Below, one piece after another: positions 8,677 through 19,663 of a DNA stretch of 45,811 bases. The stretch comes from Opitutia bacterium (GTDB taxonomy: Bacteria > Verrucomicrobiota > Verrucomicrobiia > Opitutales > T3Sed10-336): assembly GCA_003558065.1 (NCBI GenBank), contig PWMU01000002.1, forward strand, positions 1-45,811, in the 5' to 3' direction. How positions within the stretch are numbered: the stretch's first letter is position 1; each line of letters begins with the position of its first letter. Under the pieces are notes generated by a model. That model was not told where the DNA came from. It was given only the letters and a program-made list of their open reading frames with translations, and did not search any database. The position numbers were made by a program, and so were the translations under genes.

Positions 8677-10155
8677 TCAAACGATTTTGACGAGCGGAAT
8701 TCCGAGCAGCCGGGCCGCCTTTTCGATTTTTCCCGCCTGGTGCCCGACTCCGAGAGCCACGTGGTGGGTGGGCCCTTCGGCGGTCCAGCGGTTCATGAAC
8801 TCGGCAGGGGAAAGCGGAAACCTGACCCGGCTATTGGTGTTGCCGATGCGAAGGATCTCTCCGGGCACGGTTTCGCCTTCGGCGGCAAGAAGCTTCAGAT
8901 TACCATCGGCGGTCTGGGTCATCCCGAGGATGGTGACCGGTCCGGTCCTCACCCGGGCTTCGACGCTGACGCCGTACCCGCGTTTCCCGTGATAGAGGCC
9001 GAGGCCCCGCAGGACGGGTTTGCCTTCGGCGATGGTCAAATGGAACGGCCCGTCGTGCCCCATGAGGATGAAAGCCTCGTTGAAATCCATCGCGTAAATT
9101 TCGGTGTAGGAGCCGCCGGCCCCGAGCAGGTCCATGAGCTTCATGGCCTGGCAGTTCTTCAGATCCCCTTCCCCGCTGCAGGGAATTCCACGGGCGGTGA
9201 GGAGCGAACAGCCCAGGATGACGCCCGCACCGAGACGCTCGTAACGGTTGCCATCCAATCCGCGATAATAGTACGCCAGGGCATCCAGGGAGAACCGGTC
9301 GGCCAGCCGGTCGAGCCCCGCGGCCACCCGGCACGCCCACTCCATCTCCTCTTCGCTCGGTTTCTTCGCCAGGGGATCGCTCGGAGAATCCTCGCTGATC
9401 TCGAAAACCTCTTCCACCTCCCGTCGCTTGCGGCCGAGTTCGTCGCCGGTGACTTCATTCACGGCTTGGTCCAGGTCGCACATTTCAAGCACTTCGATAT
9501 GGTTTCCGACCTGTGCCTGATGCTGGGTGAAGTCGCTGTACATATCGAGCATGCCCGGATAAGTGTGCCCGAGAAAACCGATTCTGGCCCGCCGGAGCGC
9601 GCGCGCCGCCGAGGCGGCATCGATCCATTCACCGATCTCCCGCCAGGCCGCCCGGGCCGCGGGATGCGCCTCGGTATTCTCGTCGGCCCGGGATTCGGAA
9701 TACCCGTCCTTCATTCCCAGGAGACCGGAGACCACTGCGTACTCGAGGCGGGCCCGCCGGAAAACTCCGGCAAGCTCGGGCACGCTGCACGCGCAGCAAT
9801 TGGCCAGCCACTCCCCGGTATCGGTCTCGCCGTAATTGAGAGAAGCCGCCGGCTGGAGATTCAGGAGGAGCACGGGCCGGGGGCCGCGTTGAACTACGGG
9901 GAGCACTTGAGAGGACGTCGCGTAGGTACCGACATAACACACGACCAGGTCCAGATCCTCCCGCGCGAATTGATCGGCGGCTTCACGAGCCCGGTACGGC
10001 GTGTCCACCAATCCCGCGGAGATCACCTCGGCCCTTTCGCCGATCTTTCTCTCAATGAACGTCTGATAAGCGATCAACCGACCCTTGAGTGCGGAAAACT
10101 GGTCCCAGTACGCCGCAAGGCCGATTCCGAAAACGCCGATTCGTGCTCGATCCAT
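8677..10155 (-). CDS. L-arabinose isomerase family (AraA-type) ketol isomerase
   Basis: This 492-residue protein is close in length to AraA (about 500). The four metal ligands expected of an AraA-type isomerase are visible: Glu329 in CSGEGD, Glu360 in DFNEAF, His367 in MGHDG and His464/465 in GPTHHVAL. The N-terminal domain carries GVFGIGLAAYWDQF and CYVGTYATSSQVLP. The middle has IGFLGHTYPGMLDMYSDF. The family interconverts an aldose and a ketose (L-arabinose/L-ribulose, L-fucose and relatives) using Mn2+. No kinase or epimerase partner is adjacent, so the true sugar is uncertain and annotation as 'L-fucose/L-arabinose isomerase family' is safer. It is transcribed alone towards the REP triplet. 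Confidence 0.85.
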   Translation of the reverse strand: MDRARIGVFGIGLAAYWDQFSALKGRLIAYQTFIERKIGERAEVISAGLVDTPYRAREAADQFAREDLDLVVCYVGTYATSSQVLPVVQRGPRPVLLLNLQPAASLNYGETDTGEWLANCCACSVPELAGVFRRARLEYAVVSGLLGMKDGYSESRADENTEAHPAARAAWREIGEWIDAASAARALRRARIGFLGHTYPGMLDMYSDFTQHQAQVGNHIEVLEMCDLDQAVNEVTGDELGRKRREVEEVFEISEDSPSDPLAKKPSEEEMEWACRVAAGLDRLADRFSLDALAYYYRGLDGNRYERLGAGVILGCSLLTARGIPCSGEGDLKNCQAMKLMDLLGAGGSYTEIYAMDFNEAFILMGHDGPFHLTIAEGKPVLRGLGLYHGKRGYGVSVEARVRTGPVTILGMTQTADGNLKLLAAEGETVPGEILRIGNTNSRVRFPLSPAEFMNRWTAEGPTHHVALGVGHQAGKIEKAARLLGIPLVKIV

Positions 10156-10453
10156 AAGTTTGAGGTGAATTGGGTTGATTTCCGTTTTTCACGGCATAAA
10201 GCCGCCTTCGAGAAATACGGGTGCGGAATCCTCCCCTAATGATAAGGGCCTCCGCCCGCCGGATCGTTTAAGTAGCAGTCGATTGCCGCCGAGACAATTT
10301 TTTTCGGAGCGCTTCATCTGCCGCGCATGTTGGCCAACATCTGCGCATCCTACGACAATTCACGCCTAGTCCGGCGCCTGGGCCCTCTGTTAGCCTCTTT
10401 TGTTCTTGAACGGTCATGGCCGGATATCTACCAACAGAGCTGTCTTTCTCACT
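10156..10453. other. Divergent intergenic region before the cbb3 locus
   Basis: This 298-bp gap lies between the isomerase (minus) and the oxidase locus (plus). It contains one REP-like element (10182-10212). No Anr/FNR-type TTGAT-N4-ATCAA site was found. A weak TTGAAC-N17-TACCAA pair at 10406-10434 could be a promoter, but I would not rely on it. Confidence 0.4.
10182..10212. repeat. REP-like palindromic element
   Basis: The hairpin core CGGC-ATAAA-GCCG (10192-10204) is preceded by a T-rich stretch, as in the copy at 6080. The minus strand reads AAGGCGGCTTTATGCCG. The CTCCTACA tail is degenerate here. Confidence 0.6.
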
Positions 10454-10633
10454 ATGAACGTCCTTTTGCTGACTGTCTTTATCGGGCTGGTCTTCGCCGC
10501 TCTGTTTATCACACTGTTTCTTTACCAGGCAGGTAACCGCCGCTTCAGCAGCAACGAGCGCGAGGCTCTGATGCCGCTGCAGGAAGAAAGAACCCGGCCG
10601 GCAGGCAAGGGAAAACCGTCGCCCGGGAAATGA
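10454..10633 (+). CDS. Small membrane protein, CcoS-like, heading the cbb3 locus
   Basis: This is a 59-residue protein with one N-terminal transmembrane helix (MNVLLLTVFIGLVFAALFIT...) followed by a charged tail containing EREALMPLQEE. Size, single helix and position next to the oxidase genes resemble CcoS/FixS-type assembly proteins, but the sequence is too short for certainty. An in-frame start exists further upstream (10400), but the hydrophobic helix begins directly at this ATG. It lies 153 nt before ccoNO. Confidence 0.6.
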   Translation: MNVLLLTVFIGLVFAALFITLFLYQAGNRRFSSNEREALMPLQEERTRPAGKGKPSPGK

Positions 10634-10786
10634 CCGGGCAAATTTTTGCATCCCTGGGCTCACGCGGGCTTTCAAGCCGCGGAGCCGCATGGCCGTCAAT
10701 CGCCGGCCGTCACGTTCCATCGCCTTTCGTGACACCGTCCCGCGGAATCCTGCCGGACGCGCTCTTCATCCATTTCAAAACGAAAA

Positions 10787-13090
<2,304 letters not shown>

Positions 13091-13144
13091 TCCGGTCAAA
13101 AGAATCAGGCGATTCCTGTTTCGAACTCCGAACCATCCACGCTT

Positions 13145-13339
13145 ATGTTGAGTCGCGTCGTCTACGACAACTTCCAGCTTCTTTTCCCGATGATCGCCTT
13201 TGTGCTGATCGCCGGCGGCTTCCTGTTCTTTCTCTTCAAGGCAATCTTCATGAGGAAGAAAAAAGCCGATCGCCTGTCTTCCCTTCCGTTCGACGAAAAA
13301 GAGAAAAGCCGTCCGAAAAAGAGTAAAACCGATGAGTAA
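13145..13339 (+). CDS. ccoQ: CcoQ/FixQ-like small cbb3 oxidase subunit
   Basis: This is a 64-residue protein with one transmembrane helix (residues about 12-35) and a basic, then acidic, cytosolic tail. The phrase ADRLSSLPFDEKE parallels the ARLPFADE-type ending of CcoQ proteins. Position between the catalytic subunit and CcoP supports the call. It overlaps ccoP by 8 bp, suggesting coupled translation. Confidence 0.75.
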   Translation: MLSRVVYDNFQLLFPMIAFVLIAGGFLFFLFKAIFMRKKKADRLSSLPFDEKEKSRPKKSKTDE

Positions 13340-13901
13340 GCAACCGCCCGAACCCGCCGACCCGCATGACGACGAGCCCATCCGGGAACATGTTTTCGAC
13401 GGCATTCAGGAATACGACAAGAAGCTGCCCAACTGGTGGCTGATGACCTTTTATGGATCGATCGTGTTCTCCATCGCGTACTGGCTGTACTATCACACTT
13501 GGGAAGTGGGCGCGAGTCCCGAGGAAAAGCTCGCGCTGCAACAGGAACGCATCGCCGCCCACGCGGCCGCGGAAGGCCTGGACGAAGTCGACGACGACGC
13601 CCTCTTCGAAGCCAGCCGGGAGGAGTCCCTGGTAGAAGCCGGACGAAACGCCTATGCCGCGAGTTGCTCCGCCTGTCACGGGGCGGAGCTCGAGGGCGGG
13701 ATCGGCTCGGCGCTGAAAGACGCCGATTGGACGCACGGCGACCGACCCATGGAAATTCGCAGGAATATCATGGAAGGCATTCCCGCGGCCGGAATGCCCG
13801 CCTGGAGACAATCCCTGGGAGAGCGGCAAATCAACGCGGTCACCGCGTACATTTTGTCGGTGAATCCCGACCTTGCCCCGGACGATGAGCCGGGAGGCTG
13901 A
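13332..13901 (+). CDS. ccoP: cbb3 oxidase subunit III, monoheme CcoP
   Basis: This is a 189-residue membrane-anchored c-type cytochrome that delivers electrons to the oxidase core. The N-terminal CcoP signature is clear: HVFDGIQEYDKKLPNWWLM followed by a transmembrane helix. After an acidic helical linker there is a single cytochrome c domain with Cys112-Cys115-His116 (CSACHGAEL) and the axial methionine region GIPAAGMPAW. Classical CcoP has two haem-c domains and about 300 residues; this one has only one and is correspondingly short. It overlaps ccoQ by 8 bp and is followed 4 nt later by ccoG. Confidence 0.95.
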   Translation: MSKQPPEPADPHDDEPIREHVFDGIQEYDKKLPNWWLMTFYGSIVFSIAYWLYYHTWEVGASPEEKLALQQERIAAHAAAEGLDEVDDDALFEASREESLVEAGRNAYAASCSACHGAELEGGIGSALKDADWTHGDRPMEIRRNIMEGIPAAGMPAWRQSLGERQINAVTAYILSVNPDLAPDDEPGG

Positions 13902-13905
13902 AACC

Positions 13906-15282
13906 ATGGCTGAACGCCCCCAGCAAACGATTGGCACTCTCAATCCGGACGGCTCCCGTGCGTTTGTGCATCCCTATGACGTCAAGGGAAGATTCAACGT
14001 CATTCGCCGGATCATTTTCGCCCTGCTGATCGCGGTCTACGCCCTCCTTCCGTGGATCCCGGTCAACGGCTATCCGGCGGTCTTTCTGGACATCCCCGGA
14101 CGAAGATTCCACCTCTTCGGACAAACCTTTTTCTCCCAGGATTTCTGGCTGGTTTTCTTTCTCATCACCGGCCTGGCGTTCCTGCTCTTCTACGTAACCG
14201 CGCTATTCGGACGTATCTGGTGCGGCTACGCCTGTCCCCAGACGGTGTTTCTCGACGGGGTTTACCGCCGGGTCGAACGCTGGATCGAGGGTGACGCCTA
14301 TCGCCGCAAGCGCCTCGACTCGGCTCCCTGGAACACGGAAAAGATCCTCCGGCGCGGCACCAAGCACGCAATCTTCGTAGTCCTTTCCCTGGCAATCTCC
14401 CACCTGTTCATCGCGTATTTCGTCTCCATTCCCGAGCTGTACCGTATGATGGGGGAATCGCCGCTGGAGAACTGGACCGTATTCCTGTGGGTGTTTGTGC
14501 TCGGCGGCATCCTGTACTTCAACTTCGCCTCGTTCCGCGAGCAACTCTGCATCATTCTCTGTCCGTACGGCCGGCTGCAGTCGGCGCTGATCGACGACGA
14601 TTCGGTAATCATCGGCTACGATAAGAACCGCGGGGAGCCCCGCGGGAAACTCAACACCGCCGGCGCGGGCGACTGCGTGGACTGCGACCGCTGCGTAAGC
14701 GTGTGTCCGACAGGCATCGACATCCGCGAGGGGCTGCAGATGGAGTGCATCGGCTGCAGCGCCTGTATCGACGCCTGCGATACGGTCATGCGGAAAATCA
14801 ACCGCCCGACCGGGCTGATCCGCTACGACTCCGAAAACGGGTTGGCCGGCAAAAAGACCCGCCTGCTGCGTCCCCGGACCGTCCTTTACACGCTTTTTCT
14901 GCTGATCGGCGCGGGAATCTTCATTGGCGCGCTCTCGCAGATGTCCGCCTTCAAGGCCAACGCGATCCGTATGTCGGGCGCTCCCTATTACCAGCAGGAA
15001 GAGGCCATCCGGAACCACTTCCAGGTCCGCGTCACCAATAAACGCAACGAGTCCGCCGCCTTCACCATTCGCGCGGAGGGGACGAACACCGAACTCTCCT
15101 GGCACACTCCCGAACAACCCCTCCTCCTCGACCCTCACCAGGAGCGGGTAACTCCGCTTTTCGTTCACGTTTCCCGGTCCGCCTATCAGGGATCCTTTGA
15201 AATGAGAATTCATATAGAAGAGGAAGACGGGCCGGGACAAGTCACGCGCACCGTAACGTTTCTGGGGCCCGACACCCCCTGA
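13906..15282 (+). CDS. ccoG: Cytochrome c oxidase accessory protein CcoG (FixG/RdxA type)
   Basis: This 458-residue membrane Fe-S protein is needed for cbb3 oxidase assembly; CcoG is reported to reduce Cu(II) for delivery to the CuB site. Transmembrane helices flank WCGYACPQTVFLD (Cys106, Cys110) and CILCPYGRLQ. Two 4Fe-4S ferredoxin motifs follow: Cys257-Cys260-Cys263-Cys267 in GDCVDCDRCVSVCP, and Cys281-Cys284-Cys287-Cys291 in ECIGCSACIDACD. The last 120 residues form the periplasmic Ig-like FixG C-terminal domain. The start was chosen at ATG 13906 because GGGAGG lies 8 nt before it; a TTG 33 nt earlier is the longer alternative. Confidence 0.96.
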   Translation: MAERPQQTIGTLNPDGSRAFVHPYDVKGRFNVIRRIIFALLIAVYALLPWIPVNGYPAVFLDIPGRRFHLFGQTFFSQDFWLVFFLITGLAFLLFYVTALFGRIWCGYACPQTVFLDGVYRRVERWIEGDAYRRKRLDSAPWNTEKILRRGTKHAIFVVLSLAISHLFIAYFVSIPELYRMMGESPLENWTVFLWVFVLGGILYFNFASFREQLCIILCPYGRLQSALIDDDSVIIGYDKNRGEPRGKLNTAGAGDCVDCDRCVSVCPTGIDIREGLQMECIGCSACIDACDTVMRKINRPTGLIRYDSENGLAGKKTRLLRPRTVLYTLFLLIGAGIFIGALSQMSAFKANAIRMSGAPYYQQEEAIRNHFQVRVTNKRNESAAFTIRAEGTNTELSWHTPEQPLLLDPHQERVTPLFVHVSRSAYQGSFEMRIHIEEEDGPGQVTRTVTFLGPDTP

Positions 15283-15365
15283 CAGTGCAACATGATCAAA
15301 ACCAATGAGAGGAATCCTCGCCGCACAGGGTCGCTTCACAAATACGTGTCAACCGCATTATTATT

Positions 15366-15551
15366 ATGAGAAAACTGCTCGGAGAAAAACCGTGGATCCT
15401 GATCGTACTGGGATTTTTGGTACTGATCAGCGTGTGGACCTTCTTCTTGGTGGTCGCCATCAACAATCAGCCGGAACGCCTCTCGACGCCTTTGCCGGAG
15501 TATCCGGCTGAGGCGGTGACGGACGGCGCCGCCACGCCGCCATGGACCTGA
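15366..15551 (+). CDS. Small single-helix membrane protein in the fixH position
   Basis: This is a 61-residue protein: short basic N-terminus, one transmembrane helix (about residues 10-32), then a Pro-rich tail. It lies between ccoG and the SafE-like gene, where many oxidase loci carry ccoH/fixH. The beginning (KPWILIVLGFLVLISVW) resembles the membrane anchor of FixH, but the usual periplasmic domain is missing. It overlaps the next gene by 10 bp, which suggests translational coupling and that it is a real gene. Function is not established. Confidence 0.65.
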   Translation: MRKLLGEKPWILIVLGFLVLISVWTFFLVVAINNQPERLSTPLPEYPAEAVTDGAATPPWT

Positions 15552-16243
15552 CAGCCGTTCAGACCCCCCTCGCGGGGCTGATTGCCGGGCTGGTGACCAG
15601 CATTCACTGCGCCGGCATGTGCGGCCCGCTCGCCTGCGCCATCCTGCCGGCCAACACGCCCGGCAAAGGGTCGCCGCAGGTGGCGCTCGGCCTCTACCAC
15701 CTTTCGCGGGTGATCTCGTACACTCTGATTGGAGCGCTGGCCGGAGTCTTCGGCGGCGCGATTGCCGGCGTGTTTTCTTTTCCCCTGACAACGTTTCTTC
15801 CCTGGGCGCTGGTGGTTCTGTTTCTGGTGTTCATCTTCGGCTGGGAAAAGAACGTTCCGGTGCCGGCGGCGGTGTCGCGCGCGATCTTCCGGCTCCGCCT
15901 CCGTGCCGGAAAACTGAGCAGTCCGGTACTGGGCGCCTCGCTGGGCCTCTTAACGCCCTTTCTTCCCTGTGCCCCCCTTTACATCCTTTTCGGCGTGGCC
16001 TTGTTCACCGGGTCCGCCTCCGGGGGCGGGTTGTTGCTCGCGGCCTTTGCCGCGGGCACCGTCATCCCGCTCTGGTTGGTTCAGGCCCAGTTCTTCCGCC
16101 TGCGCACCCGCTTTTCACCGATCACTTTGAGCCGGATCCAGAAAGGACTGGCGCTCGTCTCGCTGGTCCTGGTTGCCTGGCGCGCAACCGCCGGAGACGG
16201 TTTTTCACCCGACGGCACAGCTGCGTCGTGCCCGTTTCATTAG
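15542..16243 (+). CDS. SafE/UreH_2-type membrane protein of the cbb3 locus
   Basis: This is a 233-residue polytopic membrane protein with about six helices. The opening LAGLIAGLVTSIHCAGMCGPLACAI contains the conserved GxxxxxHCxGMCGP motif of the sulfite-exporter TauE/SafE-like (UreH_2, DsbD-related) group. A second conserved half carries LGLLTPFLPCAPLYILFG. Members next to ccoGHIS genes are thought to help copper handling or cytochrome oxidase maturation; this role is inferred from context. The stop is 4 nt before the ccoI start. Confidence 0.85.
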   Translation: MDLTAVQTPLAGLIAGLVTSIHCAGMCGPLACAILPANTPGKGSPQVALGLYHLSRVISYTLIGALAGVFGGAIAGVFSFPLTTFLPWALVVLFLVFIFGWEKNVPVPAAVSRAIFRLRLRAGKLSSPVLGASLGLLTPFLPCAPLYILFGVALFTGSASGGGLLLAAFAAGTVIPLWLVQAQFFRLRTRFSPITLSRIQKGLALVSLVLVAWRATAGDGFSPDGTAASCPFH

Positions 16244-16247
16244 TTTT

Positions 16248-18644
16248 ATGGCCACCCTTTCACCAGGACTCACCGGCCGTACGCGGCCGGAGCAGCAGGA
16301 GGCCCGGGAATGCCGTCACTGCGGGCAGCCGGTTCCCTCCGCCCGGGCCGGCACCGGATTCTGCTGTGCGGGCTGCCGGTTCGTCCACGATCTCCTGCAC
16401 GACAACGGTCTGGAGAAGTTCTACGACCTGCGCGACGGCAACGGACAGCCCGTCAAAGCCCATGTCTTCGAGCCCCGCGATTTCGAATGGCTGCGGGAAA
16501 TGGCGGGAGAAGCTGAAGGGCGTTCCGTCCCGGCCACCCTGATCCTCGATGTCCAGGGGATTACCTGCATCGGCTGCATCTGGCTGATTGAGAAAGTTTT
16601 TCAAAACCGGACCGGCGCGCTCTCAATCGAGATCAACTCCTCGCTGGGACAGGTCCGGCTGCAGTGGATCGCCGGAGAATTCGACGCTGTTGCCTTTGCT
16701 CGCGAACTGCAGTCATTCGGGTACCTGCTCGCGCCCCCGGGAAAGCAGGAGAACCGCGAAAGCACCTTTCTGGTCCGCCGCATGGGGGTCACCGCCGCTC
16801 TCGCGATGAACTGCATGCTGTTCACCATTCCTTCTTACCTGGGAATGGATCAGTCTTTTGAATACGCACCCCTTTTCAGTTTTTTGACCATGATTTTCGG
16901 AACCGCCAGCCTTATGGCGGGCGGCACCTACTTCATTCGCCGCAGCTGGCAAAGCCTGCGGCGCGGCGTGATTCACATAGATCTTCCGATCGCCCTGGGG
17001 ATCGTCTTTTCGTACGCCGGATCGATGTACGCCTGGGCCCGGGCCGATCACAGTTATGTCTACTTCGATTTTGTCACGATTTTCATCTTCCTGATGCTCC
17101 TGGGGCGCTGGACCCAGCAACTGGCGATCGAGAAGAATCGCAACTACCTGCTGAACCTCCAGAGCCAGCATCAAAAGGTGACCCGGCTACCTGATGAGAC
17201 CCGGATTCCGGTCGGCGACCTATCCACGGGCACCCGCTTCGCCCTCTCGCCCGGGCAATTTCTGCCCGTCCGGTCACTCCTGCTCTCCGGCGACGCTTCG
17301 TTTGGCATGGAGTGGATCAACGGCGAATCCGAAGCCCGCGTCTTCCGCCAAGGCCAAACCGTTCCGGCAGGAGCCATTCCCCTGGGATCCGCCCGGACGG
17401 AGTTGCGCGCCGAGGAAGACTGGACGGATTCCTTTCTCGAGCGACTGACCTCGGTGCCGTCGAGGGGTATCGAACGTTACCCGGTCGTCGAACGCATCAT
17501 CGCCGTCTACATCATTGCCGTCCTGGCGATCGGCGGCATCGGTTTCACGGCCTGGTACTTCGCCACCGGCGAGGCCTTCACGGCACTGCAGGTGCTGGTA
17601 TCCGTCCTGGTGGTCTCCTGCCCCTGCGCCATCGGGGTCGCCTGGCCGCTCAACGACGAGCTGGCCACCTCTTCGCTCCGCAAGGCCGGGGTCTTTGTCC
17701 GCGAGCCCGGCCTCTGGCACCGCCTGGGAAGGGTTAAAAAAATTCTGTTCGACAAAACAGGCACCCTGACCATGGAGCATCTGGCGCTGAGGAACTTCGA
17801 GGCACTGGGCTCCTTGTCCCCGACTGCGCGACGGGTGCTCGGCAGCCTGGTCGAAGGCAATCTTCATCCCGTCAGCCGCTGCCTTCGGCAGCATCTTTTT
17901 TCAACGGCCCCCGACCCGGGGGCCTACGACGACACCGGCGCGATCGAAATCCGCGAAATTCCCGGCCGGGGGCTCGAAGGGATTACCGCCGAGGGCGTCT
18001 GGCGCCTCGGGCGCCCCGGCTGGGCGCGAGGCGATTCCACCCCGTCCGATGACTCCGCTGAAATGGATTGCAGCTTCACCCTCGAGCACACACCGCTGGC
18101 GGACTTCCGGCTTTCCGAGGAAATCCGCGCGGACGCCCGGGAGGGGATCGGCAGATGGCGGGAACAGGGCTTTGAGATTTACATTCTCAGCGGCGATCGC
18201 GAGGAAAAGGTCCGCAGCATGACCGGACAGCTCGGCCTTCCGTCAGACCACGGCTTCTCCGGGATGTCGCCTCAGGACAAAGCGGATTGGATCCGGCGTA
18301 TTGACAACAGGGATACCCTGATGATCGGCGACGGCGCCAATGACAGTCTCGCTTTCGACGCCACCTGGTGCCGCGGCACCCCCGCCGTCGATCGCGGGCT
18401 GCTCGAACATAAAGCCGATTTCTACTTTCTGGGCAAGGGCCTCGACGGAATCCGCAAACTCTTCGAGACCTCCGTCCGCCGTCGCACGACCCTGCGCCGC
18501 GTCTTCACGTTTACCGTCGCCTACAACGTCATGACCCTGACTCTCTGCCTGGCCGGCAAGATGAACCCTCTTATGGCGGCGATCCTCATGCCGCTCAGCT
18601 CGCTCATTTCACTGGGGTCCGTCTGGGTGCAGCGGCCCCGGTGA
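16248..18644 (+). CDS. ccoI: Copper-translocating P1B-type ATPase CcoI (FixI/CopA2 type)
   Basis: This is a 798-residue ATPase dedicated to supplying copper for cbb3 oxidase assembly. In order: an N-terminal Cys-rich segment (CRHCGQP, Cys22/Cys25, and FCCAGC), an HMA domain with ITCIGC (Cys107/Cys110), membrane helices, actuator domain with NGES in place of the usual TGES, ion-binding CPC at Cys458-Pro-Cys460, phosphorylated Asp502 in DKTGTLT, and the hinge GDGANDS (Asp695-Asp699). The start was placed at ATG 16248, 4 nt after the previous stop. The frame is open further upstream but overlaps the SafE-like gene. The NGES variant is seen in other CcoI-like sequences as far as I recall and is probably functional. 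Confidence 0.95.
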   Translation: MATLSPGLTGRTRPEQQEARECRHCGQPVPSARAGTGFCCAGCRFVHDLLHDNGLEKFYDLRDGNGQPVKAHVFEPRDFEWLREMAGEAEGRSVPATLILDVQGITCIGCIWLIEKVFQNRTGALSIEINSSLGQVRLQWIAGEFDAVAFARELQSFGYLLAPPGKQENRESTFLVRRMGVTAALAMNCMLFTIPSYLGMDQSFEYAPLFSFLTMIFGTASLMAGGTYFIRRSWQSLRRGVIHIDLPIALGIVFSYAGSMYAWARADHSYVYFDFVTIFIFLMLLGRWTQQLAIEKNRNYLLNLQSQHQKVTRLPDETRIPVGDLSTGTRFALSPGQFLPVRSLLLSGDASFGMEWINGESEARVFRQGQTVPAGAIPLGSARTELRAEEDWTDSFLERLTSVPSRGIERYPVVERIIAVYIIAVLAIGGIGFTAWYFATGEAFTALQVLVSVLVVSCPCAIGVAWPLNDELATSSLRKAGVFVREPGLWHRLGRVKKILFDKTGTLTMEHLALRNFEALGSLSPTARRVLGSLVEGNLHPVSRCLRQHLFSTAPDPGAYDDTGAIEIREIPGRGLEGITAEGVWRLGRPGWARGDSTPSDDSAEMDCSFTLEHTPLADFRLSEEIRADAREGIGRWREQGFEIYILSGDREEKVRSMTGQLGLPSDHGFSGMSPQDKADWIRRIDNRDTLMIGDGANDSLAFDATWCRGTPAVDRGLLEHKADFYFLGKGLDGIRKLFETSVRRRTTLRRVFTFTVAYNVMTLTLCLAGKMNPLMAAILMPLSSLISLGSVWVQRPR

Positions 18645-18699
18645 CAGTGCCGCTTTTCCGCGCGCCCGCGAAGGTTAAAGAGAATTCCCCTTACTGGAA

Positions 18700-18724
18700 A
18701 ACGGATCAACCTTCCGGTTCCGTT
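18700..18724 (-). terminator. Candidate terminator of the HNH gene
   Basis: On the minus strand AACGGA pairs with TCCGTT, around an inner AACC-GGAA-GGTT stem with a GNRA-type tetraloop, followed by a short T run (TTTTCC). It lies 12 nt past the HNH stop codon. It may also act on the converging cbb3 transcript. Confidence 0.45.
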
Positions 18725-18736
18725 CTCACATGGCAG

Positions 18737-19342
18737 TCACTCCTCCTTGAGTTCGACGTTCCAGTAAGCCGCATCGAGGAAGTGTTTCCAGGACTCGTAA
18801 GCCGGGTTGCCCATAACAATGGAAACAAACGGTCGCCATTTGGGACGCTGCGGTTTGCGAATCAGGCGCATGCGGGCTTCGTGCGGCAGGCGATTGGCCT
18901 TTCGGATATTGCAGGGAATGCAGGAGCAGACGACGTTCTCCCAGGTCGTCTTTCCGCCGTAGTCCCGGGGAATGACGTGATCGAGGTTGAGATCGCTGCG
19001 ATCGAAACGGTCCCCGCAATACTGGCAGTGGTTCTTGTCGCGTTCGAAAACATTGTTGCGTGTAAACTTCACTTCCTTGCGGGGCACGCGGTCGAAAACA
19101 TTGAGAAGAATAATCCGCGGCAGACGAATACGGTAGCTGACCGTCTTCACGCAGTCGGTTTCATCCGCGGGCGGCTCCTGGTCCGAAAAATCGAGCCACT
19201 CCATCGAGTTGAACACGCGGAAGGAATCGTCGTCGGTATAAAGGACGCGAGCGTGATCCTGAAAGACAAGGGTAAACGCCCTCCGGGCGGTCACAATGTT
19301 GACCGCCTGCCAGCAGCGATTCAGCACAAGTACGTGCCGCAT
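18737..19342 (-). CDS. HNH endonuclease family protein
   Basis: This 201-residue protein opens MRHVLVLNRCWQAVNIV, the usual start of a widespread bacterial HNH family. The zinc-coordinating pair CQYCG, the catalytic LNLDHVIPRDYGGK and the second pair CSCIPCNIRKANR form a complete HNH/zinc core. The substrate of this common stand-alone family is not well defined; it is not linked to a restriction system here. A GTG at 19360 in the same frame is a possible earlier start, but the promoter at 19369-19396 would leave it almost leaderless, so ATG 19342 is preferred. Confidence 0.9.
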   Translation of the reverse strand: MRHVLVLNRCWQAVNIVTARRAFTLVFQDHARVLYTDDDSFRVFNSMEWLDFSDQEPPADETDCVKTVSYRIRLPRIILLNVFDRVPRKEVKFTRNNVFERDKNHCQYCGDRFDRSDLNLDHVIPRDYGGKTTWENVVCSCIPCNIRKANRLPHEARMRLIRKPQRPKWRPFVSIVMGNPAYESWKHFLDAAYWNVELKEE

Positions 19343-19368
19343 TAAAGCTGTTTCGCTCACGCCTGCAC

Positions 19369-19396
19369 GTTAAACGACATTGGAGAAGGTTGTCAA
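19369..19396 (-). promoter_or_regulatory. Candidate sigma-70 promoter of the HNH gene
   Basis: On the minus strand TTGACA (19396-19391), 16 nt spacer, TTTAAC (19374-19369), four of six matches to TATAAT. The predicted transcript would start about 20 nt before ATG 19342. TTGACA again lies within GGTTGTCAACC. Confidence 0.5.
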
Positions 19397-19601
19397 CCGG
19401 GGTTCGTAACGTTCGCGATCCAGACTCATTGATCGGGGTCGGGCCGCGCCGGGCGACCTCCGGATGGATGCCCGCAAGCGGCATCCCTTCCGGGGGAGAG
19501 ATACTTTCCTTCATCAAGTTTTCGGAAAACACACCCCACCATGCTTGCGCATGGCCCTCCGTCTCAAGAAGGGAATCCGAAAGCCTGATGACGCGCGGCA
19601 T

Positions 19602-19638
19602 AAAAAAGCCCCCGGTTCAAATCGAACCGGGGGCTTTT
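19602..19638 (-). terminator. Intrinsic terminator of the 19664-21883 gene
   Basis: A 15-bp stem (AAAAGCCCCCGGTTC with GAACCGGGGGCTTTT) surrounds a 5-nt loop. On the minus strand the hairpin runs into a total of six T residues. It lies about 26 nt past the stop codon. Symmetry makes it usable in both directions. Confidence 0.9.
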
Positions 19639-19663
19639 GAATTCGTAACGTCGGGCGCCGTTA

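Larger units (their letters stand above)
19343..19663. other. Intergenic region, 321 bp
   Basis: This holds the HNH promoter (19369-19396) and the terminator of the next minus-strand gene (19602-19638). No gene or other structure is recognised between them. Confidence 0.5.

Noticed and set aside
8740-10239. 499-codon plus-strand frame opposite the sugar isomerase
   Set aside because: The minus strand has all four AraA metal ligands in order; the plus-strand product has no recognisable features. Similar antisense shadows at 6107-7246, 22279-23466, 38815-40329 and 44350-45729 were rejected for the same reason.
10156-10453. Anr/FNR box upstream of the oxidase locus
   Set aside because: I looked for TTGAT-N4-ATCAA and near variants and found only isolated half sites.
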